Assembly: GCA_947630145.1 (NCBI GenBank)
Contig: CANRGL010000010.1
Span: 1-40,232, forward strand
Direction: 5' to 3'
Length of the DNA: 40,232 nt
Origin: an uncultured Clostridia bacterium
GTDB taxonomy: Bacteria > Bacillota > Clostridia > TANB77 > CAG-465
Shown piece by piece: positions 30,294 through 40,057 of this stretch. Each line of letters begins with the position of its first letter. The stretch's first letter is position 1. The position numbers and the translations under genes were made by a program. The notes beneath the pieces are model-generated. The model did no database searches, was not told the origin of the DNA, and saw only the letters and a program-made list of their open reading frames with translations.

Positions 30294-31343
30294 ATGGAGG
30301 ATAATTTATTAAGAGTTTTTTCAGTATTAATATCTGTATTAGTTCTTTTTCTTATGCCGTTATATATAACGTTTGAGAAATTGGATGATATATCATATTC
30401 TTTAGCACTTAAGATAACAACTAATTTTGTTGATAATGTTAATGCTAAAGGGTATCTTACTGAAGAAATGTATAATGATTTTTTAAGAGAACTTTCTGTA
30501 ACAAGTAACTCTTATGATATAAAAATGGAACATATAGCTAAAAAATATAATCCTGTGTATGTCATATATGATGGAAGTGGTAAAGTTATAGATACTTTAG
30601 ATTATGCAATATATGCTAAGCAAGTAAATGATATAAATAAAACTAAAATTTCTGTAACGGGTAGTGGATATTATATAATACGTGACACAGCAGGTGGAGA
30701 GTTAAAAAGCGATGTAATTAAATTATCTTATGCTGCTACAGATATAAAATATACTGATAAGCAAATTAAAGATATTGTATTTGATAGTACTGATACAGTG
30801 CCATATTCTCAAATGAAAATATATGATTATAAAAATAATGTAAGTAAAACTCAAGCATATTCAAAAAGTGTAATAAGTTCAATACCATATATGTATGGTA
30901 ATTACAAAATATCAGATGATGGTACTACTCGTGTTTTGGATAATGATAATAGAATGTATACAATGAATAAAGGAGATCAATTTAGTGTAAGACTTAAAAA
31001 TGAAAATGTAACAATTGCTACTGTGTTATTTAATGCTTTTACATTAGGTATTGGTGGAACAGAAAATAACACTAGAATATATATAAACTATGGTGGTACT
31101 GTAGCAGAAGAAGAATATAAAGAAAATTCTAATATTCCATTTGTTCTTGGTGATGTTGATATGAATGGAGTAGTTGGGTCTAGTGATAGAATGAAGCTGA
31201 ATAGGGATATAATAAATAATTCTGTTGACTCTTATAGCGTTGCTGAATTTAATAGGGCAGATGTAGACAAAAACGGAGTTGTAAATGGTGATGATAGAGA
31301 TTTAATTTCTAAATATGTTAACGGAGATATAACTGATTTTTAA
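30294..31343 (+). CDS. Membrane-anchored pilus-locus subunit with C-terminal dockerin
   Basis: 349 residues. An N-terminal helix (about 7-27) is followed by the segment ISYSLALKITTNFVDNVNAKGYLTEEMYNDFLRELSVT shared with the protein at 32368, then a beta-rich domain. The C-terminus holds two type I dockerin repeats: DVDMNGVVGSSD (287-298), with ligands Asp287, Asp289, Asn291 and Asp298, then DVDKNGVVNGDD (323-334), each followed by a helix. Dockerins bind cohesins in cellulosomes and other surface complexes. The pair is textbook in spacing and calcium ligands. No cohesin gene is visible in this window. AAAGGAG lies 6 bp before the ATG. Confidence 0.85.
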   Translation: MEDNLLRVFSVLISVLVLFLMPLYITFEKLDDISYSLALKITTNFVDNVNAKGYLTEEMYNDFLRELSVTSNSYDIKMEHIAKKYNPVYVIYDGSGKVIDTLDYAIYAKQVNDINKTKISVTGSGYYIIRDTAGGELKSDVIKLSYAATDIKYTDKQIKDIVFDSTDTVPYSQMKIYDYKNNVSKTQAYSKSVISSIPYMYGNYKISDDGTTRVLDNDNRMYTMNKGDQFSVRLKNENVTIATVLFNAFTLGIGGTENNTRIYINYGGTVAEEEYKENSNIPFVLGDVDMNGVVGSSDRMKLNRDIINNSVDSYSVAEFNRADVDKNGVVNGDDRDLISKYVNGDITDF

Positions 31344-31361
31344 TAAGGAGGTGAAGCACTG

Positions 31362-31820
31362 TTGGAAATGATGTCAAATAAAGCACTTATGATAGCTGTT
31401 GGGTTAATTATTACTATGATAATAACTAGTGCTGTACTTTTTACAATAAACCAAATAACTGTTGTGTATAAACAAGTATATGAAACTGATACACATATAC
31501 AAGGTAATTTTGATGAGTTTGATGCATTCGACAGTGCTAAAAAAACCAATCTTGACTTTTTAAATGCAATAAAAAAATATAGAGATTCTGATAGTGTGTA
31601 TGTTGTAAACAACTATAATGATGATTATTTTAGTGTAACTGAGACTGATGCAGAAAATACTGCATGTGCTTTTAAATTAAATGATGATTGGGTTATTAAC
31701 GATATTGATATAGATGATGATATACTAAATAATCCTAAAGAAGTTTATACCAAGATACGTAGACTTAGTAATGGTAAAGTAATAATTATATTTATAGGCT
31801 ATCTAGGAGAATATTTTTAA
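31362..31820 (+). CDS. Pilin-like small membrane protein
   Basis: 152 residues. The start is TTG 31362, placed 8 bp after AAGGAGGTG; the ATGs at 31368 and 31371 would be further than usual. A hydrophobic helix (about residues 9-29: MIAVGLIITMIITSAVLFTINQI) follows MEMMSNKAL. The rest is acidic and beta-rich with no known domain. It belongs to the same operon as the dockerin subunit (18 bp gap). It is probably a minor pilin. Confidence 0.7.
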   Translation: MEMMSNKALMIAVGLIITMIITSAVLFTINQITVVYKQVYETDTHIQGNFDEFDAFDSAKKTNLDFLNAIKKYRDSDSVYVVNNYNDDYFSVTETDAENTACAFKLNDDWVINDIDIDDDILNNPKEVYTKIRRLSNGKVIIIFIGYLGEYF

Positions 31821-31854
31821 GAATTATACAAAATAGTAAGAAGGTGGTGAAATA

Positions 31855-32328
31855 ATGGAAGATTCAGCTAATACTTTGTTATATACAGGTACTTATGTTA
31901 TTATATTTATAATTGCAACTAGTATGTCAATAATGTTGTATTTTGCTATAAATAGATATGCAGACTCAGCATTTGAATATTCTCAAAATTTAGAGTCTTC
32001 TATTATAAACGTAAGTACTACTGGTACAGAACTTCAAGATACAGGAAAAACGTATTTAACACCAGAAGATGTTTTTTCATACTATGTAAATTATGTAAAA
32101 AAAGATCAATATAGTGATACTTCAGATACAAATCAAGATGTTGATTACATTGTTCGTATTACAAATCCTAAGAATACTTCTGGTAATATTGGTAGCGATA
32201 AATCTTATTCAGAGGTTATGGATTTATTAAAAAGTGCGGATAAATATTATCTTTTATATGAAGCTGAAAGCACAAATGATAATGGCAAAAAAGAAGTGGA
32301 CATTAGAATAGCACCTGTTACAGAATAA
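31855..32328 (+). CDS. Pilin-like small membrane protein
   Basis: 157 residues with GGTGGTGAAATA before the ATG. The hydrophobic helix is at about residues 9-32 (LYTGTYVIIFIIATSMSIMLYF). The soluble part is polar with YLTPEDVFSYYVNYV, similar in kind to the other small subunits. No known family. It lies between another pilin-like gene and a larger anchored subunit; this small-small-large order repeats the arrangement upstream. Confidence 0.7.
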   Translation: MEDSANTLLYTGTYVIIFIIATSMSIMLYFAINRYADSAFEYSQNLESSIINVSTTGTELQDTGKTYLTPEDVFSYYVNYVKKDQYSDTSDTNQDVDYIVRITNPKNTSGNIGSDKSYSEVMDLLKSADKYYLLYEAESTNDNGKKEVDIRIAPVTE

Positions 32329-32367
32329 AAATGTAAAAATGTAAAGAAAAGGAGGGAAAATTAAAAA

Positions 32368-33315
32368 ATGAAAGATAATTTAAGTATAGTTATAACTATT
32401 ATAGTTATAGTACTTCTTATGATAATTTTCCCTTTATATAATTTTTTTGAAAGACAAGATGATATGTCATATAACTTAGTTCTTAAAGCAACTACAAATT
32501 TTGTAGATGAGGTTATAAATAACGGATATATAGATCAGGACATGTATAATAGATTTGTAACTGAACTAGGTAATACTGGTAATGTATATGACATACAAAT
32601 TGAAGCACATAGAAGAGTTTTAACTAAAGATCCTGAAAATTTTTCTAATGATATATATACAGAACAAAGTTTTATTGATTATAACGATGATATTTTTGAA
32701 ACATTAAATACAGGTGATCAAACTTCAGTTGGTACTGATGTTATGAGCAAAACTTTAAAAAATAATATATATAAATTAAATGAAAAAGATAAAATATACG
32801 TAGATGTTAAAAATAGTAGTACAACAATGGCAGGATCATTATTTAATATAATAATTCCTGCATCAAATAAAACTAGAATAAAAGTAAAATATGGTGGAAT
32901 TATACGAAATAACGCATGGTCTAAAGTAGATGCCACATATGTTGGGCATAAACAAGCACCTGGAGCTCCTAGTGTTATATGGAATTCTTCAGGAACTCAA
33001 GTAGGAGATAACAAGAGTATTGGAATTAAAAAAGAGGATTTTATATATGATAGGTTAAAAGCAACATCAACTGCATTTAATGGTGCAAATATTACTCATT
33101 ATTTTTGGGAAATATATGAAGATGGCAATAAAGAATCTTCTTATCATTCATATGACGCAGGAGTATATGGAACATTGAATCTTGAAGAGGCTGGTATAAA
33201 TATATCTGAATATTTTATAGCAGGGAATTCGTATAAATTTCAAGTTTATGCTGTGGATAATGAGGGATATAAATCTGAAATTACAAATTTTCAAGTAGAT
33301 ATTGAGGAGGATTAA
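32368..33315 (+). CDS. Membrane-anchored subunit, paralogue of the dockerin protein, with Ig/FN3-like end
   Basis: 315 residues. It aligns by eye to the first about 80 residues of the protein at 30294: KDNLSIVITIIV..., MSYNLVLKATTNFVDEVINNGYIDQDMYNRFVTELGNTGNVYDI. The middle part is also similar (IPASNKTRIKVKYGGI versus NNTRIYINYGG). Instead of a dockerin it ends in an Ig/FN3-like domain (about 195-312: PGAPSVIWNSS...YKFQVYAVDNEGYKSEI). Paralogous anchors carrying different display domains suggest modular attachment. AGGAGGG precedes the start. Confidence 0.76.
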   Translation: MKDNLSIVITIIVIVLLMIIFPLYNFFERQDDMSYNLVLKATTNFVDEVINNGYIDQDMYNRFVTELGNTGNVYDIQIEAHRRVLTKDPENFSNDIYTEQSFIDYNDDIFETLNTGDQTSVGTDVMSKTLKNNIYKLNEKDKIYVDVKNSSTTMAGSLFNIIIPASNKTRIKVKYGGIIRNNAWSKVDATYVGHKQAPGAPSVIWNSSGTQVGDNKSIGIKKEDFIYDRLKATSTAFNGANITHYFWEIYEDGNKESSYHSYDAGVYGTLNLEEAGINISEYFIAGNSYKFQVYAVDNEGYKSEITNFQVDIEED

Positions 33316-33638
33316 AAAATATTTGAAATTCCTACAAGTTTTGTTTAAAATATGAATAATTTTGCTATTTTAAGTAATGGTGATTTAGATTTAATATAAT
33401 TATTTTTGAAAAATTCTAAAACACTTTATTTAGCGCAAAAATTAAAAATTGGTATTAATAATGACTGTGTATTAAGATAAATGTTAAAAATACTTGTGAT
33501 TTATTAATATGTATATAACAAGTAAAATTTCATTTACTGATGAAAAGAAAAATAACAAATTTAAATAGAAATAATAAAATAGTTTAATAGTTGAATAGTT
33601 GAAAAAAATCTATATATTATACGAAATGAGGTGAATAG
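33316..33638. other. 323-bp intergenic region in the pilus-like locus
   Basis: AT-rich, with no ORF or strong hairpin that I can support. Near its 3' end TTGAAT (33591-33596) with TATATT (33613-33618, 16-bp spacer) is a possible promoter for the downstream three genes. Confidence 0.45.
33591..33618 (+). promoter_or_regulatory. Candidate promoter for the last three genes
   Basis: TTGAAT, 16 bp, TATATT, 20 bp before the start codon at 33639. The match is moderate in very AT-rich sequence. Confidence 0.4.
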
Positions 33639-34865
33639 ATGAAACTTACTGACTTTGCTTTAATTTTTGTTGGAGTAACTTTGCCAATAATTATAACGGT
33701 ATATATTAATGTGTCTTTTACTATAAAAGCAGAAGAACAAGAAATGTATTATAAAAAGATAATATCCATTGCTCTAAATGATGCATCTGAGCAAATGAAA
33801 GAAGTTGAAAACTCTGATTCTGAAATTGATTATGGTTATTCTGGTTCAGAAAACAATAAAATTAGTGTAAATGCACAAATTGCGGTTGATACTTTTTTAG
33901 ATTCATTGTATAATAATTTTGGAGTTAAGGGAAATACTTATGCTGAAAGCTATTTACAATATTTTATTCCTGCGATAGCTATTATTGACTATAACGGTGT
34001 ACAAGTTTCATCTATAGAGAATGTGAAGGAAACATATGGATCATCTGGTATTCAAATAAAACACGCATTAAAACCAAAAAGATATTATACCTATAAATAT
34101 TATATTTGTAGTAATCCGGATGATTCAAGTAAATTGATGGTAACTGATGATTATAATACGGCACTAAATAATGGCCTAAAATCTTCTCATGTTATAGAAT
34201 TTACAATGGATGACTATATAACACATAGAGGAACTATTAAAGATGTATCAGGTGCGGAAAAAGATATTGATGTTTCTAGTTTTTATATCTCTGACCAAAA
34301 AAATAATGCTTCCCTTGTGTCTGATGTAACTTCATATAACAGTTTATCTTCTGCTGAGAAAAATTTATTAGATGAAGTAGTATCTAAGTTGCAAGAAAAA
34401 AGAAAAGAAGTAATTATAAAAACAATAGAAGATGAGATGAAATATGCTACAAATAATAACAATTATTATGCAAGTGATGCAGGAATTAAATATAACTTTG
34501 TGTTCCCTACATTAGAAGTAGATGAAATGGAAAGTCAAATAAAAAATGTTGGTATTATGGCTTTAGTACAAGGTATATCAATGGGAAATAGATACTTAAA
34601 TACAAGAGCATATAGTACAGCAAAATTATCTGAGATAACTAGATATTATTTGTCAATTCCAGATGATAGTGCATCAAAGTACAAAATAGCACTTTATCAT
34701 AAAGATACAAACTGCCCTGAATATTGCTCATCTATAAATACTAATATTACTCCAAGTTATGTTGCAACTAAACAACAAGCAGCATCAGTTACTGCTCTTT
34801 TAAAGAAAGATAATCAATATATTAAATTGGAAGGATTTTATCCTTGTCCAATATGTAATCCTTAG
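33639..34865 (+). CDS. Membrane-anchored secreted protein with C-terminal Cys motif
   Basis: 408 residues. An N-terminal hydrophobic helix (about residues 6-28: FALIFVGVTLPIIITVYINVSF) follows MKLTD, giving the same anchored layout as the other subunits. The large extracellular part is helical and mixed. It ends with two Cys pairs, DTNCPEYC and YPCPICNP, at the extreme C-terminus (about 362-408). This might bind a metal or form disulfides. No known family is recognised. TadE/TadG-like roles in other Tad loci are filled by single-helix anchored proteins, so an analogous role is possible. The ribosome-binding site is GAGGTGAAT. Confidence 0.7.
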   Translation: MKLTDFALIFVGVTLPIIITVYINVSFTIKAEEQEMYYKKIISIALNDASEQMKEVENSDSEIDYGYSGSENNKISVNAQIAVDTFLDSLYNNFGVKGNTYAESYLQYFIPAIAIIDYNGVQVSSIENVKETYGSSGIQIKHALKPKRYYTYKYYICSNPDDSSKLMVTDDYNTALNNGLKSSHVIEFTMDDYITHRGTIKDVSGAEKDIDVSSFYISDQKNNASLVSDVTSYNSLSSAEKNLLDEVVSKLQEKRKEVIIKTIEDEMKYATNNNNYYASDAGIKYNFVFPTLEVDEMESQIKNVGIMALVQGISMGNRYLNTRAYSTAKLSEITRYYLSIPDDSASKYKIALYHKDTNCPEYCSSINTNITPSYVATKQQAASVTALLKKDNQYIKLEGFYPCPICNP

Positions 34866-34890
34866 GAAAGAATAAGAGGTGAAATATCTA

Positions 34891-36261
34891 ATGGATGATA
34901 AAAATACAAATTTGGAAAATAATGGAAATGATGCTAAAGAAAATAAGTCAAAAATAGTTCCATCATACCAGAAAAAAAATGAGCCTGTAGATAAAAAAGA
35001 AAAAAAGAAACTTGATAAAAAGGCTATAAAATCTAGAATTACTATTATATCATTAATAATAGTAGTTATCCTTATTGGACTAGCTATTTTTGGAATTGTA
35101 TCATTTATTAATTATAACAAATACAAACCGTATAGAGTGTATGAACAAGCTATGAAAGATTATGGTTTTGATATAGTATATGATAATAAATCTGCAGAAA
35201 CAGGAGATAGTGTTACTAAATCTGAGGCTATTAAAATGGTTTTATCTTGTGTACTTAATACACAGTATATTGATGGTTATGTAACTAATTCTGATAAAGA
35301 ATATGATAACGCTTTATGGGTTGAGTATGCAATAGATAAAAATATAATAACTAGCGATGAAATTACAAAGGATAATGAAAGTGAAAAAGCTTCATATATA
35401 GATGTAATTAGATATTTTGCCAATGCTAAATCAAAAATATTAGAAAAAGAATTAGATTCTAAGGAAGATATAAAAGTAAAAGATTTAGATACTTACAAAC
35501 CAGATGAACAAATTGCAATAGAAGATATGGTTGCAAATGAAATAATAAAATTAAATACAAAAAAAATAAAAGGAAATTCTAAAGTATTTAAAGGTCAAAT
35601 AAATGAGATAATAAATAACTTTGTAATAAAATACAACACTATAACAGTGGGAGATGAGAAGGTAAATATAAATGAAGAAAAAATACCTTCAAATAAGGAT
35701 CAATATCCATATACTCTTGCAAGTGTAGACAAAAGTGTTTATGAAATAGAAGATTATAATAAAGATAATGATTCATATAAAAATGCTAAAGATTCATATA
35801 GCAAATTAAAATATATTTATCCTCAAATACAAGAATATGTAACTCGTTATTTTGACGTAATACTAAATATTGATTACAATACTATAAATAGTGATAATTT
35901 TTATGATTCTTTATATGGATTATTAATGTATGGAAGAGACCGTGAAGAAATAGACGCTTATATAAAGCATGTAAAAGATAATCAAATAAGTATAAAAGCA
36001 AATTCAATTAAAGTAAATCTACCTGCAGTATATTATGATGGTAGAACTTATAGATGTAGAACAACAATTGAATATGAAATAACAAGTTCTAATACAAATG
36101 TAGGAATATTCTTTGGAGATTTAGGAGCTGAATACGATAAAAATAACAAAAAACTTATATTAGATGTGCCTATGGGTAAGGCTATTGATAATAACAGTTT
36201 AACAATATTTAATGGATCAATAAACAACTGGATAGCAGGAAATGTTCAATTTGAAGCATAG
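34891..36261 (+). CDS. Membrane-anchored protein with SLH-like region
   Basis: 456 residues from ATG 34891, chosen because AAGAGGTGAAAT lies at proper distance. A highly charged cytoplasmic N-terminus (about residues 1-47) precedes a membrane helix (about 49-73). The extracellular part starts with a region resembling S-layer homology repeats (about 85-225: DSVTKSEAIKMVLSCVLN...WVEYAIDKNIITS, later DEQIAIEDMVANEIIKL). The pattern is weak but the order of a helix with KSEAIKM and an A-x-D-K-N-I-I motif fits. The rest is a beta-rich domain. It could tie the apparatus to the wall polymer. The following large gene starts 13 bp after its stop. Confidence 0.68.
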   Translation: MDDKNTNLENNGNDAKENKSKIVPSYQKKNEPVDKKEKKKLDKKAIKSRITIISLIIVVILIGLAIFGIVSFINYNKYKPYRVYEQAMKDYGFDIVYDNKSAETGDSVTKSEAIKMVLSCVLNTQYIDGYVTNSDKEYDNALWVEYAIDKNIITSDEITKDNESEKASYIDVIRYFANAKSKILEKELDSKEDIKVKDLDTYKPDEQIAIEDMVANEIIKLNTKKIKGNSKVFKGQINEIINNFVIKYNTITVGDEKVNINEEKIPSNKDQYPYTLASVDKSVYEIEDYNKDNDSYKNAKDSYSKLKYIYPQIQEYVTRYFDVILNIDYNTINSDNFYDSLYGLLMYGRDREEIDAYIKHVKDNQISIKANSIKVNLPAVYYDGRTYRCRTTIEYEITSSNTNVGIFFGDLGAEYDKNNKKLILDVPMGKAIDNNSLTIFNGSINNWIAGNVQFEA

Positions 36262-36274
36262 AAGGGAGGTATAT

Positions 36275-39200
36275 ATGAAAAAAAAGATAAATAAAATAAT
36301 TGGAATATTTTTAGTATTTATTGCTATGATTTTTGTTACAAATAATAATATATATGCTAAGGATTTGCAAATTCATGCTACTATTGGTATAAATGGTGAG
36401 TACCATGGAGTTGAATTTTATACATTTGCAGGAGCTTACTATGAATCAGTTGTTGAGTGGAAGAATTCACATAATGGAAATTTAGATAAGACTTTTAATG
36501 AATCCAATATGGTAAATGAGTCGAATTCATCATATTATGTAAAAGCAAGCGACGCTGAAAGTACTGGAGTAGGAAATATTATGTCATCATCATTTTTAAT
36601 TCATAATAAGGCTTTTTCAAATTATAGTAATATAAATAATCCTAGCTCTTATATATATGATTCTAATGATGCTATAAATTATATTGGGTATTCAACAAAT
36701 ATGATTGATAAAAATATTAGTACTAAATATGTAAAAATAATTTCTGCAAATAACGATGTCAACTTTTTAGAATTTAGAAGATTAATAATTTCTCATTTGA
36801 TATTTGAAAATAATGGTAATGAAATTTATGTTGGAAAAAATTTTTTATCTTCTGACACATTACAGATGATATTAAATAATGTTGATAAATATAAATATAA
36901 AGAAGATGATAGTAATTATATTTTTTATATTTCGGAACCATACTCCATTAGATCTTCTAGCGCTACAGGAGGTTATTTATATTGTGATAATAGACTACTG
37001 AATGATGAAAATAAAAAATCAAATATAGGTATTTTAACGGCGTATCAATTTTTAACTAAAACATGGTATCAGTATCCAGCTGGCTATGATTTTTATAGTT
37101 TTAATAATGATGGAAAATTTATAAAAACAGACGGTAATAGTCAAAATTATTATGAATTAAATAATAATGGAGCAAACTCTTTTTTAAATGCATACGATAA
37201 TCTATTATACATTCCTAAGAGTGTTTTAGGAGCAAGGCAAGTTTATGTAAGGCACTTAGTAAAAGATAAAGATGGAAATATTAAGTCTGTAACTGGAAAT
37301 GATTCAGAAGTAGAAGTAGATTCTAATGGTGGTAAAAAAGTAATTAATAATAATACTAATTCATCAAATTTAATAAGTAACAATAAAAATAACAGTAATC
37401 TATTTACTGAATATTACGAGATTCCTATAACTAGTAATCTAACCACTACTAGATTACGTAATATAATTGATGGTGGAAAAGCATATAAACAAGTTGGTGT
37501 TGAAAAGGTAAGTGCTTCAACTTTTAATCAAGCATGGAATAAAAGTGAAGATTTTGATAAAATTAAGAAAAAAAATAATACTACTCCTGAAATAACTACA
37601 AATGGAGCTATAAATAATACTAATGATGTAACATTAATAACATATATATACGAAGAGGAAGATACTACACCACCACCTCCTGATGGTGGAGTTGATACAA
37701 TATATAATCTTAATGAAATTGAAGATTGCCAAATGTCATATACTCCTACAGGACAAGATTTAACACCATATTTGAAAGCATATAAAATAGATATAAATGA
37801 TTTATCATATAATATAACAATTGAAAATGGAAAATTAAAATACCAATTGTCTAAATTTAGAGTTGATAAACTTATTTCAGGAAATATAGCTAATAATACT
37901 ACTGATCCTGCGAGTCTTGGTTATATTTTTGGAGGAGCTAATGATAAAGAATATTTATTGCAAGGAAACAATTCATCTGAAGTCTTTAGCCTTAATAGTG
38001 ACGTTTCAATTAATGAGATAGATAATTTTAAAAATAAATATAGTAATACAATGCCGACTTCAACTGATATAAGTAATTTTATGAATGATAAAAATAATAT
38101 AACTTCAAAAAGTGATTTTACAACTACTAAATTTAGAGTACCTGATAATAGATATAATGGCTTAAGGATACCTAAAATATCTGCAAATTATCAGAGCTAT
38201 GATGTATTAACTAATTATTCAGGAGGCATTAAAACAAAAGATACTAATAATATATCAAAAGTTTTAGTATATAATCCTATAACTGTAGGACAACCAAGTA
38301 TAAAAGTAACAGATCAAATAGTTGATCATACAACTGATGTAGTTACTCAAAATTCTATTCAAAACGGAGCTAGCTTTGAATTAACATTAAATGGTACAAC
38401 TAATAGTTTTTATCCTGAAATTAGTAATTCGCAATTTTTAGATCGTTATTATATAATTTTTAGTAATCCTATACAAAAAACTGCGGATACAGATAATGAT
38501 TGTGTAGCAATATATGATATTAATAAATTAAATGTTAATATAAAAAACAGTGTTGGAAATGTAATTCCTGCAAATAGCGTAATTGAATTGAGTAAAGATG
38601 CTAAAACGTTTAGAGCTAAGGCTGGTTCTTCTAGTTCAGAAGAAACAAATAGTGAAACTAAAATAACTGTTATAGGTATGTCTAATAATATGCCAAATAA
38701 TGAATTAAAAAATGATGTATTAAAATACTTAGTTTTAAATGAAGGAGATGATATTAGAGGAGTAATTACACAAAAAGGATATATAGGAGAAGGAAATAAT
38801 ACGCAAGTGTGGATAGATGGAATAAAGGAAAATATAGTAAAAAATTATTGTGGAGGAGATACTACCATTGATAAATATAATATACACAATAGTTATTATT
38901 ATGATAATAAATCAATGTATGGAGATGCATATTATTTTGCTAAAGCAACAACTACAGCTACTGATATTGGTAGAATATATGATTTTAAAGTAACAGATTG
39001 TTCAGATGTAGACTACAAGAATGTATTTAGAAAAAATACTTCTGATGGTGGAATAAATGATTTAACTGGTATACAATATTTCTCAGGTATAAAAGAATTT
39101 AAAGTATATGGTAGTGAAGTAAATACTTTAGAAGATAGAAGTAAAATTTCAATTAGTGGAACAGCTTCTAGAACAATAATTCCACTTGGACCATATAAGA

Positions 39201-39973
39201 ATACTAATACTTCATATATAAATGCTCCAAAACTTGGATATAGAATAAGCTTTGACTTAAAGACTAGTGGAGGCTATACACCTGGAAATGGTAGTATGGA
39301 AAGAAAAATATTAATAAAACCATCATATTACTATATATCAAAAGATGGATCAAAATTCTATGATAATGTAGATTTGTATTACAAAAATTCTTCTGGTAAA
39401 TATGTAAAATTTGATGGTAGCAATTATACTATATACTTTAAGCCAAATGATGGATATAGATTTGCTTTTAATGATGTTACTGAAAAAAAAGATAATATGT
39501 CTGTACAACTAGAATCTCTTGAAATTGGTAACAATGGAGGATTTGTTTTAAATGATAAAATGATGACATCATCATCTAACAAATATATACAAGCATGGTA
39601 TGGTGAGTTTAAATTACCAAACTCTACAATAGCTACAGGTGGAGGATCTGGTACTAGTGTATCAAAACCACTTACAGATGGATATATTGGAGTTAGATTT
39701 GATATAGAGAGTCAAGATATAGATATAAATTCTAAAACTACGAAAAAAGTATTAAGTTACAATGTGCCAAATAAAAATGCAAGTCCAATAAATACTACTC
39801 AGTGGGATTATGAAGGATTTTTAGGATTTAACAATCCAGGTAATGAAGCAAGTAATATTTCATTACAATTAGAAAAAGGTACTTGGACAATTGATAATGA
39901 TAAATATAACAAAATAAAAGGTACAGTAATTCTATATGATACAGATAATAGAGCTGCTAATGATTTTGAATAA
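36275..39973 (+). CDS. Large secreted surface protein of the pilus-like locus
   Basis: 1,232 residues from ATG 36275, which has GGGAGG 7 bp upstream. A clear signal peptide (about residues 1-28) ends IYA-KD. The body is Asn/Ser/Thr/Tyr-rich and beta-type. A Pro-rich hinge (TTPPPPDGG, about 465-473) divides an N-terminal part of about 460 residues from a C-terminal part of about 760. There is no LPxTG, SLH or membrane anchor at the end. Cysteines are few. No domain was recognised. As the last and largest gene, next to the anchored subunits, a tip adhesin or a surface-coating protein is plausible. It is followed by a terminator. Confidence 0.8.
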   Translation: MKKKINKIIGIFLVFIAMIFVTNNNIYAKDLQIHATIGINGEYHGVEFYTFAGAYYESVVEWKNSHNGNLDKTFNESNMVNESNSSYYVKASDAESTGVGNIMSSSFLIHNKAFSNYSNINNPSSYIYDSNDAINYIGYSTNMIDKNISTKYVKIISANNDVNFLEFRRLIISHLIFENNGNEIYVGKNFLSSDTLQMILNNVDKYKYKEDDSNYIFYISEPYSIRSSSATGGYLYCDNRLLNDENKKSNIGILTAYQFLTKTWYQYPAGYDFYSFNNDGKFIKTDGNSQNYYELNNNGANSFLNAYDNLLYIPKSVLGARQVYVRHLVKDKDGNIKSVTGNDSEVEVDSNGGKKVINNNTNSSNLISNNKNNSNLFTEYYEIPITSNLTTTRLRNIIDGGKAYKQVGVEKVSASTFNQAWNKSEDFDKIKKKNNTTPEITTNGAINNTNDVTLITYIYEEEDTTPPPPDGGVDTIYNLNEIEDCQMSYTPTGQDLTPYLKAYKIDINDLSYNITIENGKLKYQLSKFRVDKLISGNIANNTTDPASLGYIFGGANDKEYLLQGNNSSEVFSLNSDVSINEIDNFKNKYSNTMPTSTDISNFMNDKNNITSKSDFTTTKFRVPDNRYNGLRIPKISANYQSYDVLTNYSGGIKTKDTNNISKVLVYNPITVGQPSIKVTDQIVDHTTDVVTQNSIQNGASFELTLNGTTNSFYPEISNSQFLDRYYIIFSNPIQKTADTDNDCVAIYDINKLNVNIKNSVGNVIPANSVIELSKDAKTFRAKAGSSSSEETNSETKITVIGMSNNMPNNELKNDVLKYLVLNEGDDIRGVITQKGYIGEGNNTQVWIDGIKENIVKNYCGGDTTIDKYNIHNSYYYDNKSMYGDAYYFAKATTTATDIGRIYDFKVTDCSDVDYKNVFRKNTSDGGINDLTGIQYFSGIKEFKVYGSEVNTLEDRSKISISGTASRTIIPLGPYKNTNTSYINAPKLGYRISFDLKTSGGYTPGNGSMERKILIKPSYYYISKDGSKFYDNVDLYYKNSSGKYVKFDGSNYTIYFKPNDGYRFAFNDVTEKKDNMSVQLESLEIGNNGGFVLNDKMMTSSSNKYIQAWYGEFKLPNSTIATGGGSGTSVSKPLTDGYIGVRFDIESQDIDINSKTTKKVLSYNVPNKNASPINTTQWDYEGFLGFNNPGNEASNISLQLEKGTWTIDNDKYNKIKGTVILYDTDNRAANDFE

Positions 39974-40003
39974 TAATACTTAAAGAGGCTGTAAAAAAAG
40001 TCT

Positions 40004-40057
40004 AATAAAAAATTAGGTTTGTATCAAAAATATGATACAAATCTAATTTTTTGTCTT
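40004..40057 (+). terminator. Terminator at the end of the pilus-like locus
   Basis: A 19-bp inverted repeat AAAAAATTAGGTTTGTATC (40004-40022) and GATACAAATCTAATTTTTT (40031-40049) with one G-U pair, then GTCTTATTTTTT. Confidence 0.9.

Noticed and set aside
39981-40003. Insertion-sequence end (GAGGCTGTAAAAAAAGTCT) after the large surface gene
   Set aside because: It resembles terminal repeats of some IS families, but no transposase or matching opposite end is visible before the window stops.
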